DNA of 64,000 nt from NCBI RefSeq assembly GCF_000281045.1, contig NW_008246100.1:514489-578488 (forward strand), given 5' to 3'. The position numbers and the translations under genes are program-made. The stretch comes from Saprolegnia diclina VS20 (taxonomy: Eukaryota > Oomycota > Saprolegniomycetes > Saprolegniales > Saprolegniaceae). Below the pieces are notes generated by a model. That model saw only the letters and a program-made list of their open reading frames with translations, had not been told where the DNA came from and ran no database searches. Each line of letters opens with the position of its first letter. The first letter of the stretch is position 1. Below, in pieces: positions 20,339 to 32,300 of the stretch.

Positions 20339-21544
20339 CTACGCCGCCAAGCTCGCCGAGACGAGCGCAAAGAGCCCGGACGGGTTGTCGACGTGCACCC
20401 AGTGGTCCGACTTGGGCAGCAAGTGCACGTGGACGCGGTCGCGCGACGGCAGCGCGTCAAACCGGTTGAGCACCGATTGCGTCCAAAACTTGTTGTACTC
20501 GGCGCGGACAAAGTGGATTGACGTGCTTGGCGGCGGGTGCGCCAAGATCGGCCAGCAGTCGGTGGCGAGGAACGCCTTGAAGAGCACGTCGATCACCGGG
20601 AGGTCCATCTTCCACTCAAACTCGTCGGCGTTGACGGCCGTCGGCTTGAGGTTGGTCGTCATCCACTGCGCTTGGCCCGTCTCGAAACCCTTGGCCTCGA
20701 GGACAGCGACAAGCTCGCGCTTGGACTTGATCGGCAGCGGCACGCTGAGAAGCGCCGGAAGCACATGGTCCGTCGAGCTAAAGCTGACCTCTTGCGTTCG
20801 CGCCACATAGTCGGTTTGCGCTACGACGTCGTGAAGTCAATCACCCAAGGATGACTGGGTGCGTACCGCAGCCGGGCAATGCGTCAAGGACCCACGTGTC
20901 ACGGGGCACGCTGCGGTGCTGGCGACGGCACGCGTCGAGGTACGTCAAGGCGACCTTGCCACCAAACGAGTGGCCGGCGACAACGTCCGGCGTCACGTCA
21001 AGTGCATCCGAGAGGTCGCTAGCGCAGCAGGATCACCCACGCGTCACATGAAGAAGACACGTACATGACGTCTTGCGCGCACGCGCCGAGGTTGTGCGGC
21101 GGGCTAAACGACGGGCTCTCGCCGTGGGCTAATAATATGCGCACAATTATGCAGGGTCAGCGTTCATAGAGCGTACCGCGGTGGTCGATCGCGACGACTT
21201 GCCAGTTCGGGTACGTGTTAACGATGCTACAGGCCGCCCCTGGAGCTTCTCTTCTCAGTGCGAACGTACCGTCGGCAGAACGTGCCCCAGTTGCCCTTGT
21301 TGCCTAGTCCAAACAGAGATGAGCCACGAGGTGCCACGCGAGCAGACGTCTACCAAGAATGCCATGCATGATAAAGATGGTCTTCTTGGAGGGATCCAGC
21401 GTCGTGCCGCCGACGATCGTGTGGGCGAGCGTGCTCTGCGCTCGCGCCGCAAGGCTAGGGCTAGGATGAGCGCCAATTCGCTGCGATAACCTCGCTGTCG
21501 TACCGGCCAAGGTGTGTCAGCTTCAAGGGTCCGTGGCGCAGCAT
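20339..21544 (-). CDS. alpha/beta hydrolase, ABHD11-like, probably mitochondrial
   Basis: Seven exons, transcribed leftward: 21504-21544, 21354-21454, 21270-21303, 21177-21226, 21065-21128, 20867-21018 and 20339-20820. All six introns are 43-50 nt and the total, 924 nt, gives 307 residues with no break. The fold landmarks are present: the oxyanion-side IFIMHGILGNKGNW, DHRAHGESPSF, the nucleophile elbow GHSFGGK (serine nucleophile) and a late catalytic His in SDHWVHVDNP. This is the layout of ABHD11 and plant relatives, esterases/lipases that in animals sit in mitochondria. The N-terminus is basic and hydroxylated (LRHGPLKLTHLGRLAARAQST), consistent with a mitochondrial presequence. The substrate is not evident. 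An unspliced reading of this locus shows only the last exon. Confidence 0.88.
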
Positions 21545-21858
21545 GTTCGGCCTCGAAAATAACAAAGCGACTCTGGTGCAACGTATTCGCTTTGAGAGGT
21601 CTGTAAATATCATGTTAAAGAGGTCCTCAGACAACCCGATGGCATGTCGCACATCACTTGCCAAGATTTGGCGCAGCTTTTGGCGCCGGTCACCTAACAA
21701 GCAGCGCCTTCGTCGATCGCAACCCGGGCAATCGGCAGATACTTCTTGGCGGCTGCGCAACGAAGGACGAAGCGCAGAGACGAGCTATTTCTTAGACATG
21801 CAAGGAAAAGCTTATAGTTGATGATTGTTGTTGTTAATTCACAGATAATATTGGGGTC

Positions 21859-22446
21859 TTAGCATACTTTTTGCTGGTACGAGTACATGGAGATAGGAAG
21901 CGACGACATATCGACCGTCTTGGGCGGGATATGGGCCTTTGTCGGGCCGACCTCGTCGCGGTTCGAGGCCGAGAGCGATCGTCGCTTGGTGAGAAACTTG
22001 CCGCGGAGCGAGCCCTTGAGGAGGTCGTAGAGGTAATGGTACTGCGTGCGAAAGTACGCTTCTTCTTCGTCCTCATTCATGTTGAGCGACGCGTGCTGCG
22101 GCTCGCGCCAGTAGTGTCGCTGCCACGAGTGGATCGCGTTGCCCCATTCTTTGCGCTCGGCGTTGGACGGCGCCGAGAGCATAAAGTTCTCGGGCGTCCC
22201 GATCGGGTTTTGCCGGCCGTTGACGAGCTGCGTGCGGCAGACGCTGACGTGGAAGCTGTGGTCGCACTGGTACGCCTCGGCCGGCGTCGCGCCGCGGATC
22301 TTCAACTTGGTTTTCGAGAGCCCGATCTCGTCAATGAACGCGCCGTGGCGCTCGTCGTAGAAGCGGACCTTGCCGTCGGCGAGGACAACATAGACGATCT
22401 CCGAGACAGTCGACCCGTGGCGGATGAGGTACCCTTCCTTGGACAT
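21859..22446 (-). CDS. PH-domain protein
   Basis: Single exon, 195 residues. A pleckstrin-homology domain occupies roughly residues 1-115: it opens SKEGYLIRHGSTVSEIVYVVL, continues DGKVRFYDERHGAFIDEIGL and ends with the conserved tryptophan helix ERKEWGNAIHSW. The C-terminal part is Glu/Arg-rich and ends in a PPKTVDMSSLPISMYS tail of unknown role. PH domains usually bind phosphoinositides or proteins at membranes; the basic residues of the first beta strands suit lipid binding but prove nothing. The ATG at 22446 starts right at the first PH strand. The gene is divergent from RPS24, and the shared 375-base intergenic stretch carries TCCGGATA (22637-22644). No other domain is visible. Confidence 0.78.
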   Translation of the reverse strand: MSKEGYLIRHGSTVSEIVYVVLADGKVRFYDERHGAFIDEIGLSKTKLKIRGATPAEAYQCDHSFHVSVCRTQLVNGRQNPIGTPENFMLSAPSNAERKEWGNAIHSWQRHYWREPQHASLNMNEDEEEAYFRTQYHYLYDLLKGSLRGKFLTKRRSLSASNRDEVGPTKAHIPPKTVDMSSLPISMYSYQQKVC

Positions 22447-22803
22447 GCTCGTCGTCGTCTTTGGCGGCGAATTGGCAAATACTCTCCCAACGCCAGACGT
22501 GACGCAAGTCGTAGTCGAACGTGCAGCTTGCGTGACACGCGCACCGGGCCTTTCTGATACGAACCTTGCACTTTGTATGCGCACCTATTTCCCGAGATCA
22601 CGCGGAAAGACAGCGCGGCTCGCCTTTGCGCCGGTGTCCGGATAAATCAAAAGCCGGAGTATGTACTCTGACAGGTTTATGCGTATATTAACAAAGAGAG
22701 GTCGGGCTCGCGGGTTGGCTGGCACAGACGGCGCCGAATTGATTGGTTTGGAGTTGCGGCCTCTGCGCTTTGGTCCGAGGGAGTTTTCACTATTGGTAAA
22801 CGC

Positions 22804-22819
22804 TCATTTTCCCCAATTA
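22804..22819 (+). promoter_or_regulatory. oomycete-type initiator plus flanking region
   Basis: TCATTTTCCCCAATTA begins 18 bases before the RPS24 ATG. It combines the TCATT(T/C) initiator and the CA(A/T)TT flanking element described for oomycete core promoters. Confidence 0.65.
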
Positions 22820-22821
22820 AA

Positions 22822-23405
22822 ATGTCCGACAAGGCTCCCGTCACCGTCCGCACGCGCAAGTTCCTCCGCAACGCGCTCCTCGCGCGTCGCCAGATGCTCG
22901 TCGACGTCCTCCACCCGGGCCGCGCCAACGTGCCCAAGGCCGAGCTCCAGGAGAAGATCGCCAAGATGTACAAGATCGCCGACACCAACACGGTGTTCCT
23001 CTACGGCTTCCGCACGGCCTTCGGCGGTGGCAAGTCGTCGGGCTTCTGCCTCATCTACGACACGGTCAACGATGCCAAGAAGTTCGAGCCCAAGTACCGC
23101 CTCATTCGCGTACGTACTAATTGCCTCTTGGTCATCGGCAGACGTGGCATCGTCATTGTTGGATCTCTCTCTCGATGTGATGATGCATGATGACGCTGAT
23201 GATGCCACGCACTGCGTCCTGTCCAACGCATGAAACTCCATGGACAGATAGGCTCATGCGCGTTTGTTTCGTTTCGTAGCAAGGCCTCAAGGACAAGGTC
23301 GAGACCTCGCGCAAGCAGATCAAGGAGTCGAAGAACCGCGGCAAGAAGGTCCGTGGTGTCGGCCGCCGTATCGCTCGCCACAAGGCCGCCAAGGCCAACA
23401 AGTAA
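22822..23405 (+). CDS. RPS24: 40S ribosomal protein eS24
   Basis: Component of the small ribosomal subunit. Exons 22822-23109 and 23280-23405, with a 170-nt intron (GTACGTAC..CGTAG), long for this window. The product is 137 residues. The match to eS24 is direct: [51 protein letters not shown], then after the intron [20 protein letters not shown] with a basic tail. The start ATG lies directly behind an initiator element. No defects seen. Confidence 0.96.
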
Positions 23406-24781
23406 GCGATCTCTTGATCCAGTTCGCTGCTTGGGGAGCCCGATCGTTTACTGTTGGGAGCGTTGCCGCGGTGTGCTCGCTAGCATCATTCTATCGATTT
23501 GGATAACATGATGTGGTCGACCGCAGTGACAACCTACTTATATCTCGTCTTTTTGCGTTCCTTTCAGCGCTAAGACGAACCAAGCTCATTTTTGGCTACG
23601 TTCGCAGGTTGCACATTGGCCTTTGTTTCTCGAACGACCTTGGATGCAATTGTACAGCGTAGTCCTCGCAGCATCGTTGACGATGGCAGTGTACCGCGGT
23701 CCCGTTCTCACGGCCTCGCTCGAGCTCCCGACGTGGACTGGACGCGCACTTTGCGACGCCCAACAACCGCGAGAGATCGCATCTCGGATGCTACAAGCCA
23801 ACAACAACACTCGTATCCAAGATCGTTCGTCCAACTGAGGTGCGTTAACAGGTATTAGTGCACCGGTCCAAATAAGGCTTCAAAGTAGAAATACGAGTCT
23901 ATGAGCGGGAGCTTCATAGCATGTTGGTGAACTCGGTGGTGCCGGAACGAGTGCTGTTGCGATGCCTGTGAGCTCCGCTGGTGTGGGCTTGTCGATTCTT
24001 CGATCACGCCCAGCGTCTGTTGTTTGTCGCTGCGAGTCTGCTCCCATGGTATATGTACTTTCATTGGCTCGACTGGTTGCATCACCGCAGCGGTCCAACG
24101 CGCTGCAGAAAGAAGAGCGGCGAGATTGCACGATGCAATGGTCGACTCGGTGACCTCCTGCCAAAGCTCGTGGCCATGAGGAGAGTGTCTTGCTTTCACT
24201 GTCGCTCAGCGACGGGGCGTAAATGCCGTGACATCGCCGGTGAGTTCCATGATATTGCGTTTCATAGCACAAACGTCGGCGGCATAGACCAAAACCTCAC
24301 CATTCTCAGCGCCCTCGGCCAACCCGACGTCGGCCAAGACGATGGGGACTCGTCCAACGTATTCGCACCGGACCACGGCTTGCTCTTTGCTGTCGATGCC
24401 TCCAGAGAGCTTCAAGTCCTTCTAACGCAATCGTCTACTGCAGTCGACGAGCGACAATGGTTCATTGGTATGATAGCTCCTGCTCTCGTTCGAGGCCAAT
24501 GTTGGTGATGTCGAGCTCGTCGTCGTCGAAGCGTCGTCCGACACGGAGCGATATCGTGCCAGTGGCAGCGACCCAAGGTGATCGCTGCTGGCCGCGTGCA
24601 AGCAAGCGATAACGGCGCCAAGTAAAAAAAGCTGTTGGGCCCTCGAATTAGGCAGGCGTTTTCGCAGCAGCAGAATACAAATATAGTGGGTTTCATTTGC
24701 TGAAGCGGCGCAAGCGAGACGACACGGAAGACTCGTCGCGAATCGCAGTACATGGAACGCGCCTAAGGACGACGAAGATAC
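23406..24781. other. intergenic with gag remnant, otherwise unassigned
   Basis: Apart from the gag-family fragment at about 23.63-23.85 kb, both strands show only medium-length frames without recognised domains. A + frame through ~24190-24505 starts with a CFHC motif and is unusually even in composition, and a - frame (24206-24415) is also open; neither matches a family I know. The stretch may be decayed mobile-element sequence. Confidence 0.4.
23628..23853 (+). pseudogene. scrambled, inverted-repeat remnant of the gag-like array family
   Basis: The + strand reads LTMAVYRGPVLTA.LELPTW from ~23677, nearly the same as the start of array copy D, with matching upstream bases (CGAACGACCTTGGATGC at 23631-23647). 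The frame breaks after about 20 codons. At 23797-23853 a second piece follows that corresponds to the 5' flank of copy D (10229-10285, roughly 85-90 percent identical by eye). It lies in the opposite sense relative to the first piece. The two pieces thus form an imperfect foldback with arms at 23631-23647 and 23813-23829. Not functional. Confidence 0.7.
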
Positions 24782-25084
24782 ATGGCAAAAGTCGCATCGG
24801 AGCAAGCACTTACTATCGCGCCCATGGACGAGACGAGGACCGAGACGCCGGAGCGAGCAGTCGAGGAAGAGACACCCGAGGGCCTGCGCCAGTCGAGCTC
24901 GTTTATGAACGAGAACCCGTGGAACCGAGCGCGCACGGGGCGAAAGATCGTCTTTGTCGACGAGCAAGACAGCGGCACGCCGCTGCACGAGATCACGTAC
25001 TCCAAGCAGACGCATTACTCGAGGACGACGCAGGCGCCACCGCCGCCGACGCCGCCGAGTGGCGGCTGCTGCGTCGTACAGTAG
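24782..25084 (+). CDS. small protein with RVxF-like motif and C-terminal CaaX box
   Basis: Single exon, 100 residues, no recognised family. The N-terminus is acidic and Thr/Glu-rich. Residues ~53-78 form a compact motif RKIVFVDEQDSGTPLHEI that contains KIVF, a match to the RVxF docking pattern for protein phosphatase 1. It is followed by TYSKQTHYS, a proline run (PPPPTPP) and the C-terminus GGCCVVQ. The final CVVQ fits a CaaX box, so the protein may be farnesylated, with the adjacent Cys a possible palmitoylation site; that would tether it to a membrane. All of this is motif reading, not homology. Coding quality is supported by an even codon pattern. A 5' exon is possible. Confidence 0.5.
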   Translation: MAKVASEQALTIAPMDETRTETPERAVEEETPEGLRQSSSFMNENPWNRARTGRKIVFVDEQDSGTPLHEITYSKQTHYSRTTQAPPPPTPPSGGCCVVQ

Positions 25085-25400
25085 CATAGACCACGACGCG
25101 TAGGCTGCGCGTTTTGGACACCCGCGCCGCGTCCGCGTATACAGACAATATTAGAGTGTTAGGCTTGTTCAATGGATGATTATGACCAAGTATTCGTGCG
25201 TCCTCTTCGCTAGAACGTGCAGCGACCATTACCTGACACTCTCGCCCCGTCACTCCCTCGCTGTGTGCATGCAATGCATCTACAACGCAGCGTACCACCG
25301 TCGTCGGCTATTTCATCTCGTTGATGAGAGGTCTCGAGCCTTAGTTGGCCCGACCCACAAGAGTAGCGGATTGCTCAAAGTTAGTCGAAATGAGTTGGAT
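25085..25400. other. intergenic, nothing recognised
   Basis: Convergent 3' flanks of the CaaX protein and the CBM9-like gene. No coding feature or clear motif seen. Confidence 0.5.
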
Positions 25401-26244
25401 TCACTCAAAGTGAACGCGGCCAAAGCACGACGTCAGGTGAAAGTTGTCTTGGTTGGGCGCGTTCCAGGCGCCGCACGCAAGCTGCGGGAACGTTGTCGGC
25501 GACGTGATCTTGCGCAAGAAGTTCATGCGCCATACGGAGCCTTTTGGGTTGACCACGTTGAAGAGATTGAGGGGCAGCGACGCGTTGGATGTCCACGTCT
25601 GGCTGGTCTCGTCCATACTGGTGGTCGCCGTGATGCCGAGTGCCCGTGCCTCGGCTTCGTCTTTTCCGACGTAAAAGTGGCCCACGGGCGGGCTAAAATC
25701 TCTGCGCGGATTCAAGATGAACGCGCTGTACGTCTGGTTGGTCGGCGAGACCTCAAACTCAAAGTAGCTCGTTGGGTCGTCGTCGCCAAGCGCAAGGAAC
25801 ATCTCCATGACTATCATGCATGAGCTACACAAGCTGCAAGAGCGTCGTACCGTTGTACTCCCAAATGTTGTCGTTGTGGCCATACGTGGGCTTGACGAAG
25901 AAGGCATCTTGCTGCATCGCACTGAACGTGAGCTCAATCGTCGTGTTGGTGTAGCACAGCGCGACGGTCGTGCCAGGGTACATCGATCGGCTGATGACGC
26001 TCTGACCGACGGTGATGACGGACTGCGCGGGGCAGGCAGCCACCGAGAGCGACGGCACGGGCAGGCAGCCAAACGGTCCGGCGCTCACGTCGAGCGACGT
26101 GACGCGCAGCGTCTGGTCCATGCGGACAACCATGGCCAGTGAGTAGAGCGCTGCGATGGCGATGCAGAGAAAGACGCGGTGGCGGCGCAGCGCCTGGCCG
26201 TGCACCTCGAGAGCGTACGTGCCGTACATTGCGGCGCGGTGCAT
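25401..26244 (-). CDS. signal-anchored membrane protein with CBM9-like carbohydrate-binding domain
   Basis: Two exons, 25851-26244 and 25401-25810, joined over a 40-nt intron; 267 residues. A basic stretch then a single hydrophobic segment (VFLCIAIAALYSLAMVV, residues ~20-40) makes a type II signal anchor. The rest, probably extracytoplasmic, resembles the family-9 carbohydrate-binding module: DNIWEYN-VMEMFLALGDDDP, SYFEFEVSPTNQTYSAFILNP, then WTSNASLPLNLFN and WRMNFLRK. This is the pattern of CBM9-like domains in which tryptophans stack on sugar. Splicing restores the E(Y)N.V.EMFLA..DDDP core, which is strong support for the intron. The PIEZO stop codon lies 131 bases upstream on the same strand. 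A role at the cell wall is likely but inferred. Confidence 0.75.
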
Positions 26245-26375
26245 CTTGCAATCTTCCGGTCGTTGCGTTGATTGGCCAAAATGAAAAATATGGAAGCCAG
26301 CCTCGCTTCGATATTCTCTGGGGCGCCTTCAACACTGCAGTGTCGATGTGTATATATTACGCGTGCAATAAATGG

Positions 26376-29300
26376 CTAATCAATTTTCTCTTTGGCGTGG
26401 GGAATGTGAATCACGTTGGGGCCCGTGACCTTGAGGAGCGTCTCGGGCGATCGAAGGACGCGAATGAGCGTCTCGAAGAGTCGGGCTTCGTCCTTTTCGC
26501 TGCTATGAGCTCCGATACCTAAAATTTGTCGAATTACCTTGAGATGTCCGACATATTCTTCTTGTCGCGCAATGTAAATGCCCTGCAAAGACATGGAATC
26601 GGAGGATCGAAAAGCGAATTTTGTGCACCTCGACCAAGTCCATGAGGTCGTCCGGATTCGGAAGCTCCGTGTACAGAATGTCCGAGACGTTGCCGCGCAG
26701 GATGCTCTTGACATGCGCGCCGATGGTGAAGAGCACCTACGCAAATATTGTCCAATTGTCCATTGCACAATATGTTTCGCACAAAGACATAAGTCGCCGT
26801 GATGCCGTAGGAGCCAATGCCGATCGAGTTCAAGCCCGGCACAATGTTGTCCGAGACTGTGATCAAGCAAAAGCCCGCACTCGCCGGGCACGAAATCGCC
26901 GTCGCGTTGCTGACGGGTCTACTTCGACGATGAGCCATGTCGGTGATTCGCATCATATACGACGTAGCATTGGTGTAGGCAAACGTATCGAGCGAGACGA
27001 GGGACCAGTAGCTGCCACTCGACGCCTCGGCAAACCGCCGGATCTACACCAGCATTTGGTGGGCGCCATCTCCACGTCGTGCATACCTCGATCGTGCGGA
27101 GTAGAAACGGGGCGCGGACGTGCGGCGGCGCCGTCGCTGCAATGTTGAGCACCGAGGGGTACATATTTGAAATGCGCAGCGTCGCCGACGTGCCGATCTC
27201 GTAGCTGGCTTGCGACGCCACGTCCACGTTCATCATGACGGCCATGAGCTGTCGCTGCGGCGCGGTCACATTCTGCAACCACGAATAGGTCACCTACAGA
27301 CCCTCAGCACGCTTCTTCTGCGACGTGCGTACCGCTTGCTGGCCTTGGGGCGCCGGGCGTGAGAACGTCAATGTCATCTTCCATTGAATGACGTCGGTCG
27401 AGTTGAGCTTCTCAATGAGCTTGCGTCGCAGCGGCGGCGAGCTGCTCCAGAGGTTGTTCGAGTAGGAGGCAAATGCTATGTCTTGCGCATACGTTTCGAT
27501 CGCCGATGTAAATATGAGCTTGGACGCTGGGTTCGTATTCGACTCTACAATGCTAGAATGAAAACTTGAACTGTAGCCGGTACGGTACGGCTCGTGTAGA
27601 GCTGCTGGAACGTGCCGTCGCTCTGGACAAGCCCAAACTCGGCCGACGCCTGCACGACTGCATTCTGCACTGTCGTTGGGTTGGCCGTGCTGAAGAGCGC
27701 CAAGGGCGCCACGAGGCAGACGAGAATACCCGCAAAGTAGACACCCGCCGTCTGGAGCTTGCTCTTCATCGGCTGCCGCTGGTTGCCCTGCGTATGGGCA
27801 TGACTGACGGTGACGCAGCCACCTGAACGTACCGTCAAGATGTCGCACTGCTCAACTCGGGTGTCCATGGCCAGCTTGACCTGGAAGAGGTGTGCGGCGA
27901 TGCCTTCGAGCGTCAGCCACATGCGAAGGTCGAGCGCGGTCGTCGAGCAAATGTAGTCGAGAAGCGCGCGCATCTCAAACGCAAACGGAGTCGCGAGGTA
28001 GATACCAAAGGTTGTCTTGGTGAGTGCGTCGGCTTGGCGAATGCTGAGCGGGTTGCCGCGGAAGACGACGTAGCCGTACTTGATTTGCTGGCTGCTTAGC
28101 ACGAGGTAGATGCACTGGAGACCGTAGTAGGCGACCAGCGACGGCGACGACGGGAGGTACGTGGTCGTCGCGGTCGGCAGCACGAGCCACACGAGACTGT
28201 GCACGCACAGCACGACAAAGTAGTGCAAACACAGCTTGATGCGCAGCGAGCCGTAGACGTACGCGACGCGGTCCCAAATGATGACTGCCACGTGGAAGAA
28301 GACCAAGCCGACCATGTAGCCCGAGAGCATCGAGCCGTTGAACGAACTCAAGCTCAAGGCCGACGACGGCGCAGCGCCTGGCACGGGCGGGTCGCCAAGG
28401 TTGTGGAAGAAGAGGACTGCGTACGCCATCGAGAGAACACACGCGCCAAACGAGGCAAGCGTGTAGTCCCGGCCGGGCTTCGTACCTAGCGCCGCCTTCT
28501 TGATGTCCTTGTCCCAGTCGACCGGCGGCGACGGCAACAGGTGCTTGTAGTACTCTAGCACCCACGCCGGTGCCTACAAACCAGCGTATTCCTATAGATC
28601 GCTCGGGACATCTCTACCTCGCGGCCAAAGAGCGCTTGAAACCGGCTGGGCCGCGGAATGAGCGCTTGGGCTTCATCAATGTAGACGGGCTCCACACCAC
28701 TCGGCAGTCCCTCGCTGGGCACAGCCGGCTCGCTCGGCGTCGTGCTTGAGCTCGGCTTGGTCTCGTCGTTTTCACTACCTTCGTCGCTGGCGTCGTCGTC
28801 ATCCAAATCAAACGACGGCGACAGCGGATGCAGCAGCAACGGCGCGTGGTCGTCGAGTCCTTCGTCCAAAAGCCGCTCCACGTGGTTGTTGAGATCACTG
28901 AGTGCGTCCTGCCGCGTATGGTGTTCGATACTTGGAACTTCGTCGCCACTTGGCGTCATGGGCACGTCGGCCGTGTTGGACGCGGCCAGAAAGTCGGCCA
29001 GTTCAAATTGGTTGCCGTTGAGCGAGTCGGTCGAGTCGTGCCGGCGTATACGGCGGCGGCTCAGCGTGCTCTGACTTGCGTCAGTATCGTCTTGGTTGTC
29101 TTGAGCTTCGGTCTCTTCGATGGCTTGCAGCGCGTCTAAATGCAGCCGCGTCAAGTCCAAGTTGGCCACCATTGATCCATTGACGTTCTTCTTCGTATCC
29201 GACTTTAGCGGTCGTTTGACCAAGTAGCGCTGCCAGACGTACTGCCAGCGCGGCAGCGCTTTCAACGCTGCGGCATCGTCGTCGTCGTCGTTCGGATTCG

Positions 29301-32300
29301 ACGTGGTGACGTGCGCCAGCACCCAAAACCCGCGAATCTGAAGCTCGCGCCGGTGAAAGAGCACAGCACAAATCACAAGAAAGGTCCACTGGAGACCTTG
29401 AAACTTGGTGGTGACGGCCGACGTTGCGCTGCCGTCGTACTTGTAGAGCCCGGCAAGTACGATGGGTTGGAAGGGCACGGCCGTGAGCGAGAGCTGGGTC
29501 TCGGGGCAGAACGGCTGCATGCTACACCAGATACCCTAGCCCTTGTCCTCACGATCTCGCATTTCTTGCTACCTCGGGTACAAACGTTGGCTCTGGGTGT
29601 AGTTATGACAAAAGAACGGTAGCTGGAAGAGATACCGGACAAAGAGCGCTATAAACGACTAGGATTGACGTGAGCATCCTCAAAATGACGCCAAAACACG
29701 CAATATACGTATTTGAGAATCCACTTCCAGAGGTAGGCGCTCGGTCGCGGGTTCTCGCAGAGCACGACGAGGAAGAGAGCGACGACGTAGACGGCATTGA
29801 GCGCGTCGGCCTGCGCGCCATCAACGACAGCCCTTGACACGTACCATGCGTGTTACCTGAAATGCAAACGCGGCGATGAACGAGAGGTAGCAAAATGGCC
29901 CCGAGTGGCTGCGCAGAACGTTCACCAGCACCGCGCAGAGCTCGCTCACGCTTGGCACGTCGAGCGTCTCGATCTGGTTCAGGTCCAGCGCTCTTGTCTC
30001 GTGCTGCAGCGCCACATCTTGTAGTGTCTACCGCACCATACAAATATATGTCATGTTGAACACAGCCTCGTCCTTACATGGAGAATCGCATACAACTGCA
30101 CGAACCACAGCACTTGGGGTGCTCGCGCTGGCGGCGGCGCGTCGACGACCGATGCAAGCGAGTCGCGCCGGGTCGATGGGGACAGTGAAAACGAGAGGCT
30201 CCGCGACGATGGACTCTCGAGACTCCGCAAGTCGGGCTGCGTCGAGTGCCGGCGCATACTCGTTGGCGGCGGCGTCAGAAAATACGCGGGGATCTGCAAG
30301 TGCTTGCTACCGAGGTACGCGAGGAGACGCGGTCCCAACGCAAGCGGCGGCGCGCCGTACGCCAGCGCAGCGACCCACGTATCGAACGTCGCCATTGACT
30401 CGGGCTGGAAGCTGTACGTCCGCGTCTTGGGTGGGCCCTTGGGTGCAGGTACGACGACGTGCACGTCCATGCAGTACATCTTTGGCGACATCTCGTCGAG
30501 CTGGTGTTGGTGCTCGGTGAGATCGAGGCTCGCAATATGGCCCAAGCAGAAGCTCGGAAACTCCTTCTTTGCTTGCATTGCGCGCTTCTTGCGAAGCGTC
30601 GGCTGCGCAGCGACCTCGTCTCGGTGCTTCATGGCCACGACTTCGCTTCGATACAGCGTGAGCCGGTCGCCGTCGACTACCACGTAGCGCTATGTACATG
30701 GTGAGCTATGCATATTCCGGGATGGCCCTACGAGGGTGTGGCGCGCGGTCTGGAGCGAAGGAAAATACGTGCTGAGACGCAAAAGAGCACCGTGCCGAGG
30801 CACCGTCTTGCGCGTGCGCAGCCAGCCGCCGGTGCAGCTGTCGCCCCAATTGAGCGCGATCGTGCCTACGTCGGACTCAGCGGCCAGACGTGGAGAAGTG
30901 TCGCGTACTGGCGGGGGCACTCGGGGCGCTAAAGGGTCCTTCGCCCATGCGCGAGACCGCGGCCACTTTGAACTGGTACGTCGTGTCAGGCCGGAGGCTT
31001 CTGATTTCACACGAGGTCGAGTGCGCCTTGATCGTGACGACGTCGCCAAAGTCCCCAAGCAGCGTCAGCGATGGAAACACTTGGCGCGAAATGCGGTAGC
31101 TCCGAATCTTGTGGATCTTGGACTCGGGCGGCGTCCACTGCAGCGTCACGGAATTCTGCGACGTGGCCACAACGCGCGGGCGCGCGGGGGCGACGGGGGG
31201 TAGCGAATAGTGCAGCCTAGACATACATTTGTATCAACTTGATATCAACCAAGAATCAAGAAAGCGCAAGGAAATCGATGGCTACCCCATCGCGATGTCC
31301 ATCATCTCTTCGACCTTGTTGACGAGCTTGGACACGATGACTTTGAGGCGCTGGATCGCAGCCTGTTTTTCCTGCTTGAGGTGGCGCCACTGTAGAATGC
31401 GATCTCTTGCGATCGCGTCGTTGAGAAGGAACCCGCGCTTCTGACACCGCTCGAGCTGACTCCGATGATACTACAATGACACGTCCCATCGTCAAGGAGA
31501 ATGAAGAATCGAGAGGGAGTCGGTACGTCGAGAACATCGGCATACGCTGGCGAGTCGAGGATCTGCGCCAGCAAGAGCAGCACGAGAAACATCACAATCG
31601 ACAGCGTCGGTGGCGACGCCGCGTCCGAGGTGCCTACTGCCGTACCTGCCTTGTAGAGCCCGAGCGAGACGGGGACGGAGAGGCAGACGCCGTTGGACGC
31701 GGACCGCGTGCCGAGGTTGCATGCTTCCGTCGTGTCGTGAAGCCACGGCATTTGGTAGACGAGGAGCGCAATCAGGTAGAGCCAGTTGAAGCCCATGAGG
31801 GATCGCAATAGCTTGGGTTGCAAGTCGCTCCGGTCCAAATGGAAGAGAAGGTAGATCGAGTAGGCGAGGTACACGCCAGAGGCAACGCCGAATTGCGCAC
31901 AGCCCGTGACAAAGACGTAGACGAGCACGGTGGGCACCGAGTAGTGCAGCACAAGCGTCGAGAGGGTCGTCCAAAGGGCCGGCGGTCGTTGCATATTCTC
32001 TGGGTGCGACGCGATCGCGGTCAGCGCCGACGGCCGCGGTAGCAAGGCGAGACACAACATGCACGAGAAGTCCGTGACGAGCGACCACTTGTGCTGGAAG
32101 CGTAGAAAGAGCCACTGCTGCAGAGCGGGTGACAAGGCCGACCAGGGCAAGTAGCTGCTCTGCGCCGCGAGGAGCCACGACGGTACCCACAGCATAAGTG
32201 CATATTGCGCTATCGCGATACACATGAGGAGGGGTGTGAGGCGGCGCAAGAGCTGCAGATACAGCCCGTCGCTGGTCCAGTCGGCGTGCCGCACCGCGCG

